Origin: Nitrospirota bacterium
Lineage (GTDB): Bacteria > Nitrospirota > Thermodesulfovibrionia > UBA6902 > DSMQ01
DNA: 32,250 nt
Reading direction: 5' to 3'
Assembly (NCBI GenBank): GCA_016208855.1
Contig: JACQXF010000013.1
Location: 1-32,250 of the forward strand
Of this stretch, positions 27,535 through 32,250 are shown in pieces. The notes beneath the pieces are model-generated. The model ran no database searches, was not told the DNA's origin, and saw only the letters and a program-made list of their open reading frames with translations. The translations under genes were made by a program, and so were the position numbers. The stretch's first letter is position 1; each line of letters opens with the position of its first letter.

Positions 27535-29019
27535 TTGAATTTCATGAAAGCTCTTGTTCTCTTATTTATTGTTTTTATAAGTGTTATAGGTACTTATATA
27601 GGGATTCCGCCAATTCCTCTCATTACGTTATATGCAATTCTTCTTCTGTTTCCGCTAATTTTCTTTGTGTTAAGAAAAAATCTCTTGAATGGGTTGCTCT
27701 TATGGTTTATTTTTACCCTGTTTGCACGTCTGTGGTGGTGGAACCTTCCACTTATCCCAGATATGCCGCCTCAGAGAATAATGTGGGTGTGTATCTTTTT
27801 TGTATTCTTCTTAGATGTAGGCATTGGGAGGAGAAAGTTAACGATTGGTAAAGAAGAGATAGTGATGTTATTGTTTTGTGCGTATGCCTTATTCTCCGGG
27901 ATTGTTGCTGGTTCAGTTTATATTAAAGGGCAGGGACTGGTGCTAAGCACTTTATTGAATTATTTTATACCTTTCTCCTTCTACTTTCTTGCCAGAAATA
28001 TAGTTGATGATGAACAAAAGGCTAGGAAAGTTTTTGTCTTTTTCACTATCATAGGGCTGTATTTGGGTATTACAGCCATATTTGAACATTTTCGTCTGGA
28101 TTATTTGGTGTTCCCGTCTTACATTATGAATCGTGGCATAGGTATTCACTGGGGACAGGCAAGAGGACCATTTGTACAGGCCGGGTTAAATGGATTATCA
28201 ATGGCGTTCTTTTTCTACATGGCATATTATCTTTTTGCATGTAGCTATGGCAAGAAGGGTCGTTTCTTATTTGGTTGTGCAGTTATTTTTATACTTATCG
28301 GTATTTTATTAACTTATAGCCGTGGAACTTGGATAAGTCTACTCGCTTCGTCATTGCTGGTTCCAATCTTTTTCCCTTCATCAAGAAAGGTATTTGTAAC
28401 AGGCTATCTGGCGATCGGCGTTGTTGCGTTAACTTTATTATATTCTATTCGGGTATCCGGGGTTAGTAACGAACAAGAAAAATCAGGCTACTTACAAGAA
28501 CAAGCAGACATAGCCGATGCGGTTAAGCAAAGATTTACGTCAAAAGATTCTGTGTATTCTCGTATTAATGTTCAGACGGCTACATGGAGGATGATCAATG
28601 ACAACCCTATTTGGGGATATGGATTTAATACATTTAAGAAAATTAGTCCGAAATATTTTCAGAAAATTAAAGGGATACCTTACAATATAAGAGAAGGGAT
28701 TGCTACGCACAATGCCTTTTTGCTTGTTTGGGCTGAGGAGGGACTAATAGGGCTGACCCTCTTTATACTGATAATAGGTTATACACTAATTATTAGTTTT
28801 AAACTGTACCGCTTACTCCCTATGGAGGGATTCTTTGGAAAAGGATTAGCAGTAATCTCTGGAGCTGTTTTTGTGATGTTTACAGTCAGTATGATGGGGA
28901 GAGAGATTCAGGCTGCCATTTTCCCAAATGCTGTTTGCTTCTTCTTAGGAGGTATATTGTCTGGGTTACACCAGCGACTTAAGTCTGCCACGCCTATATT
29001 GAGAAACGTTACCTCATAG
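27535..29019 (+). CDS. O-antigen ligase/polymerase family (Wzy/WaaL-like) membrane protein
   Basis: Multiple TM, GILLTYSRGTWISLLASS and WRMINDNPIWGYGFNTFKKISPKY..THNAFLLVWAEEGLIGL. Confidence 0.9.
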   Translation: MNFMKALVLLFIVFISVIGTYIGIPPIPLITLYAILLLFPLIFFVLRKNLLNGLLLWFIFTLFARLWWWNLPLIPDMPPQRIMWVCIFFVFFLDVGIGRRKLTIGKEEIVMLLFCAYALFSGIVAGSVYIKGQGLVLSTLLNYFIPFSFYFLARNIVDDEQKARKVFVFFTIIGLYLGITAIFEHFRLDYLVFPSYIMNRGIGIHWGQARGPFVQAGLNGLSMAFFFYMAYYLFACSYGKKGRFLFGCAVIFILIGILLTYSRGTWISLLASSLLVPIFFPSSRKVFVTGYLAIGVVALTLLYSIRVSGVSNEQEKSGYLQEQADIADAVKQRFTSKDSVYSRINVQTATWRMINDNPIWGYGFNTFKKISPKYFQKIKGIPYNIREGIATHNAFLLVWAEEGLIGLTLFILIIGYTLIISFKLYRLLPMEGFFGKGLAVISGAVFVMFTVSMMGREIQAAIFPNAVCFFLGGILSGLHQRLKSATPILRNVTS

Positions 29020-29083
29020 AAAAAAATAAAGTTTTAAGAGGCTATGCTGCTTGTAGTTGTAGGTAGCAAGAAGTTCTGCAAGA

Positions 29084-30388
29084 TTGCCCAATTCATCAAT
29101 GGATTCCTCCTTTAGTATAAAAAAATATCTCTTGAAAGGTGGTGCGTTTGAATCATCGGCAAAGGTTATAACCTTGTTAGCGGGATTTGGCGCTCAAATG
29201 TTATTGGCTCGTTTACTTGGTCCTGAACAGCTTGGGGTATATTTTCTTTTTTTAAATATAGTCAGCGTGTGTGTACTAATTGCAAAGACAGGCATTGACA
29301 CTGCGACTCTTAGGCTTGTTGCAGAAGCTAAAGGAAAAGGAGAATGGAACACAATAAAAGGTTTGACAAGAACGTGTGTAATAGCGGTATTCGCTTCCGG
29401 TTCTATCGTTTCTTTTTTTCTATGGTTTTTCTCAGATCAAATCGGTGAAAATTGGTTTGGATCTTCCATGCTTGCTGGAGCAATAAGTGTTGGGTGTACC
29501 GTTGTATTATTACAGGGCCTTCAGTATGTAATTGGTGAATCGTTTAGGGGACTTCAAGCGTTTGGGCTGGCAAGTTATTTTCAGGGTGTAATTAGTTCAG
29601 TAATTTTCTTGCTTGTGTTGTTATTACTTTGGGCAAACTCCATAACGGCAAGTCTGGATATCGTTATTATTTTCAATGTGCTTTCATTCTTTATAAGTGC
29701 AGCTATATCAATTGTAATATTAATGCGTATGTTATCCAATTATTCTGCAACGATAAACAGGGAGGGCGTAAGAACGCTGTTTTCCATTGCGTTACCAATA
29801 TCTGTCAGCTCTGGAGCTGCGTTTTTATTAACTCAATCAGATATTTTTATTCTTGGTATTTTTGTGACAAACGCAGAAGTTGGGTATTACGGAGCGGCCA
29901 GCAGACTATCAAATATGATAGCTTTAATTTTATTGATAATGAAGGCAATCTTGCCGCCGATAATTGTTGACTTGTACTATAAAAAGAACATTGCTAAACT
30001 TGAACATGTATTACGGTATACAGCAACGTTGGGATTTATAGTTTGTGCACCCCTCTCGTTGATTCTTGTAGTCTGGTCCAATGAAATATTAAGTTTTGTT
30101 TATGGCACCAAATTTACCGGCGCCTCGTCAGTGCTTTCTATTTTGGCATTTGGCAAATTAATCCACACTTCAACAGGATCGAGCGGCTTGTTGTTGCAAA
30201 TGACCGGCTATCATAAGACATTGATGTACATAACAACATTTGTTGCATTGTTTGGAACGGCCAGCTACTTAATAGTTGTTAACTCTTATGGCAAAGAAGG
30301 AGTAGCGTGGGTTGCCGCTATCACCATAATGTTACAGAACGTGTTACAACTGTTTTACACAAAGAAATTAATCGGGTGCAAGGGCTAA
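29084..30388 (+). CDS. Polysaccharide flippase (Wzx/MATE-like), C-terminus probably truncated
   Basis: 12-TM-like profile; GGAFESSAKVITLLAGFGAQMLLARLLGPEQLGVYFL; ends abruptly at ...FYTKKLIGCKG just before sulfatase coding sequence. Confidence 0.85.
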   Translation: MPNSSMDSSFSIKKYLLKGGAFESSAKVITLLAGFGAQMLLARLLGPEQLGVYFLFLNIVSVCVLIAKTGIDTATLRLVAEAKGKGEWNTIKGLTRTCVIAVFASGSIVSFFLWFFSDQIGENWFGSSMLAGAISVGCTVVLLQGLQYVIGESFRGLQAFGLASYFQGVISSVIFLLVLLLLWANSITASLDIVIIFNVLSFFISAAISIVILMRMLSNYSATINREGVRTLFSIALPISVSSGAAFLLTQSDIFILGIFVTNAEVGYYGAASRLSNMIALILLIMKAILPPIIVDLYYKKNIAKLEHVLRYTATLGFIVCAPLSLILVVWSNEILSFVYGTKFTGASSVLSILAFGKLIHTSTGSSGLLLQMTGYHKTLMYITTFVALFGTASYLIVVNSYGKEGVAWVAAITIMLQNVLQLFYTKKLIGCKG

Positions 30389-30431
30389 GAGTTTCTCTTC
30401 TTTAGGTAATAAGACTAACACAACACCAGCT

Positions 30432-31790
30432 TTGGATGCATTTGGAAAACAAGGAATGTTTTTTACTCGTTGCTTCTCACCTGCGCCTTGGACTGTCCCA
30501 AGTCATGCTTCTATTTTTACCGGAAAATATCCATCAGAACATGGGACTCATGGAAGAAACATATCATTTAACGCGCCAGATAACCTTGCTATGAAATTTA
30601 AGAGGAATGGATACAAAACATTTGGTATATCTGCAAACAGGCTGGTTTCTTCTTTGAACGGTTTTCATAAGGGGTTCGATGTTTTTCTTGACCCATGGAC
30701 TCCTTTTAAGGAGATGCCCCTTGAGCAGGGGCTCGATTTATCAAAACCACAGGTTATTAAACGATCGTTTACCCAACATATTAGATTTATTTTATCCAAG
30801 GAAGGGATAAATGCACACTTCAAGAAAAGATTTGGCGTAAATCAAAATGCAACCTACTCAACAAATAGGGCGATACGGTTTGTAAAAAGAGTCTTTAGCT
30901 CGAACAGAGGAACACGTAAGTTTATTTTTGTAAATATCATGCAGCCACATGAAAGATATAATCCTCCTCGAAGGTTTGTGAAGAATCTGGGATATGAATA
31001 TGAAGCGATCAGTTGGCCTGATATATTAGGATATTATGCTGGGAAACATGAGATAGACGCAATAACTACTAAGGTTATGCAATCACTGTATGAAGGTGAA
31101 ATCCACTATGCTGATGAAAAAATCGGTAAACTGATAGAGTGGATGAAAAAAAGAAAATATTTAGATAATACGATTGTTATTGTGACAAGCGACCATGGAG
31201 AGCATATTGGAGAGCACGGACACTATACACATTTCTTTTCCATGTATAATGAACTATTGCATGTTCCGCTCATAATTTATCATCCCGACTATCTCGGCGT
31301 AGGCCAAAAAGATGACCTTGTTCAACTACATGATCTTTATCAGACTCTTATGGAAGATGTATTCGGTGCATACGATGAATTCAAAAACTCAGATGGTAAA
31401 ATGGGAATAAACATATTTACAGACAGAAGAAAAAAAGCCATATCTCAATTAATATATCCTCTGTGGATTAAAGGGGTAATAAACCGTAATTCGTCAATTA
31501 ATGAGGATACTTCTGCATTGGCTTCTCGAAAGCTATCTTTATTCCAGTATAATGACAACGGGCTGTTGGAGAAAATATGTTGGGACTCACATAATGGAAT
31601 TGTTGTGTATAACATAGAAAACGACTATGAAGAGCGGAAACCTTTGCCCCTCAGTCCTATCGAACAGAAGAAGCGTGAGGAAGCTATTTATGAGGTTGCT
31701 TCAAAGACGAATTTTAATTTAGGTGAAGAAGCGAGAATCGACGTGACAGAAGAGACAAAGAGACATCTTGTCGATTTGGGATACATGTAA
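30432..31790 (+). CDS. Sulfatase/alkaline-phosphatase-superfamily enzyme, N-terminus missing
   Basis: PALDAFGKQGMFFTRCFSPAPWTVPSHASIFTGKYPSEHGTHG; VTSDHGEHIGEHGHYTHFFSMYNELLHVPLIIY. Frame is open upstream from 30372 (SGARAKSFSSLGNKTNT) with no start or expected VLDxxR segment. Confidence 0.85.
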   Translation: MDAFGKQGMFFTRCFSPAPWTVPSHASIFTGKYPSEHGTHGRNISFNAPDNLAMKFKRNGYKTFGISANRLVSSLNGFHKGFDVFLDPWTPFKEMPLEQGLDLSKPQVIKRSFTQHIRFILSKEGINAHFKKRFGVNQNATYSTNRAIRFVKRVFSSNRGTRKFIFVNIMQPHERYNPPRRFVKNLGYEYEAISWPDILGYYAGKHEIDAITTKVMQSLYEGEIHYADEKIGKLIEWMKKRKYLDNTIVIVTSDHGEHIGEHGHYTHFFSMYNELLHVPLIIYHPDYLGVGQKDDLVQLHDLYQTLMEDVFGAYDEFKNSDGKMGINIFTDRRKKAISQLIYPLWIKGVINRNSSINEDTSALASRKLSLFQYNDNGLLEKICWDSHNGIVVYNIENDYEERKPLPLSPIEQKKREEAIYEVASKTNFNLGEEARIDVTEETKRHLVDLGYM

Positions 31791-31925
31791 GTTGATAAAT
31801 AGGGGACTGAATGACCGCTGTTAGCAGTAATAGACAGCTATCCTGATCTTTTCAGGACAGTGGAGGAAGCTTTGTCCTAAAGCTGATCCTTCTGGCAGAT
31901 GAAGGAAAGAGGAGGTGAAAAACCA

Positions 31926-32210
31926 GTGAAAAATAGGAAATCTTTTTATATATTTTTACGGACTATCTATGTAATGTCGTCTATTTTATTCCTTAAAACA
32001 TTTCTCTTCTATTGGGATGGCTTTTCATATTATATGCGGTTTCAAGATATTCTTCCTGAATTGTCATTAGCGTTTATTGCGTGGACAGTTCAAAATATCA
32101 TATTGGTGTTTGTTTTATGGATAATTGCCTGTGGGGTTTCAAAAATAACTCGGATATTTCTTTCAGCTATTCGCTTGGAACATATTACCACATTCTTACT
32201 TTTTAGGTAA
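31926..32210 (+). CDS. Hypothetical membrane protein (possibly N-terminal part of a larger gene)
   Basis: GTG start with GGAGGTG 8 nt upstream; MKNRKSFYIFLRTIYVMSSILFLKTFLFYW..., hydrophobic segments; ends near the window edge. Confidence 0.5.
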   Translation: MKNRKSFYIFLRTIYVMSSILFLKTFLFYWDGFSYYMRFQDILPELSLAFIAWTVQNIILVFVLWIIACGVSKITRIFLSAIRLEHITTFLLFR

Positions 32211-32250
32211 CTATTCAGCGAATATCTGAGATGGTATAAAAAAATTCTAG

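Overview
This window looks like a bacterial chromosome segment, AT-leaning with housekeeping operons. My guess is Nitrospirota or a relative, but that is an impression and was not tested. The left edge (about 1-137) carries the 3' end (domains V and VI) of a group II intron. Next come an MFS transporter, a PsiE-like protein, a TrkA-type K+ channel, a VapBC pair, bioA, two tRNAs (Pro-CGG, Arg-CCT), and a minus-strand operon of split transketolase, ftsE, ftsX, envC and ctpA. These are followed by rpmH/yidD/yidC/radA, a DUF4292-like lipoprotein, an ExeA-like ATPase, a TPR protein, glgB and a ubiD-family decarboxylase. The right third (22.1-32.2 kb) is an exopolysaccharide/O-antigen-type locus: multi-SLBB export protein, Wzc-like protein, epimerase, methyltransferase, O-antigen ligase/polymerase, flippase and a sulfatase-fold enzyme. 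The strongest anomaly is a set of precise-looking losses inside conserved genes: the transketolase N-subunit, the N-terminal half of ribosomal protein L34, the missing rnpA slot, radA, and the flippase/sulfatase junction. These are either genuine gene decay or a systematic assembly problem. Other notable items are a Wzc-like protein whose Walker A and B motifs look degenerate, a consensus sigma-70 promoter 7 nt from the bioA ATG (possible leaderless mRNA), a MITE-like element upstream of the EPS cluster, a heptanucleotide repeat in a lipoprotein signal peptide, and a sulfatase-fold protein with Thr at the nucleophile position. I did not find convincing evidence of a wholly new defence or mobile system.
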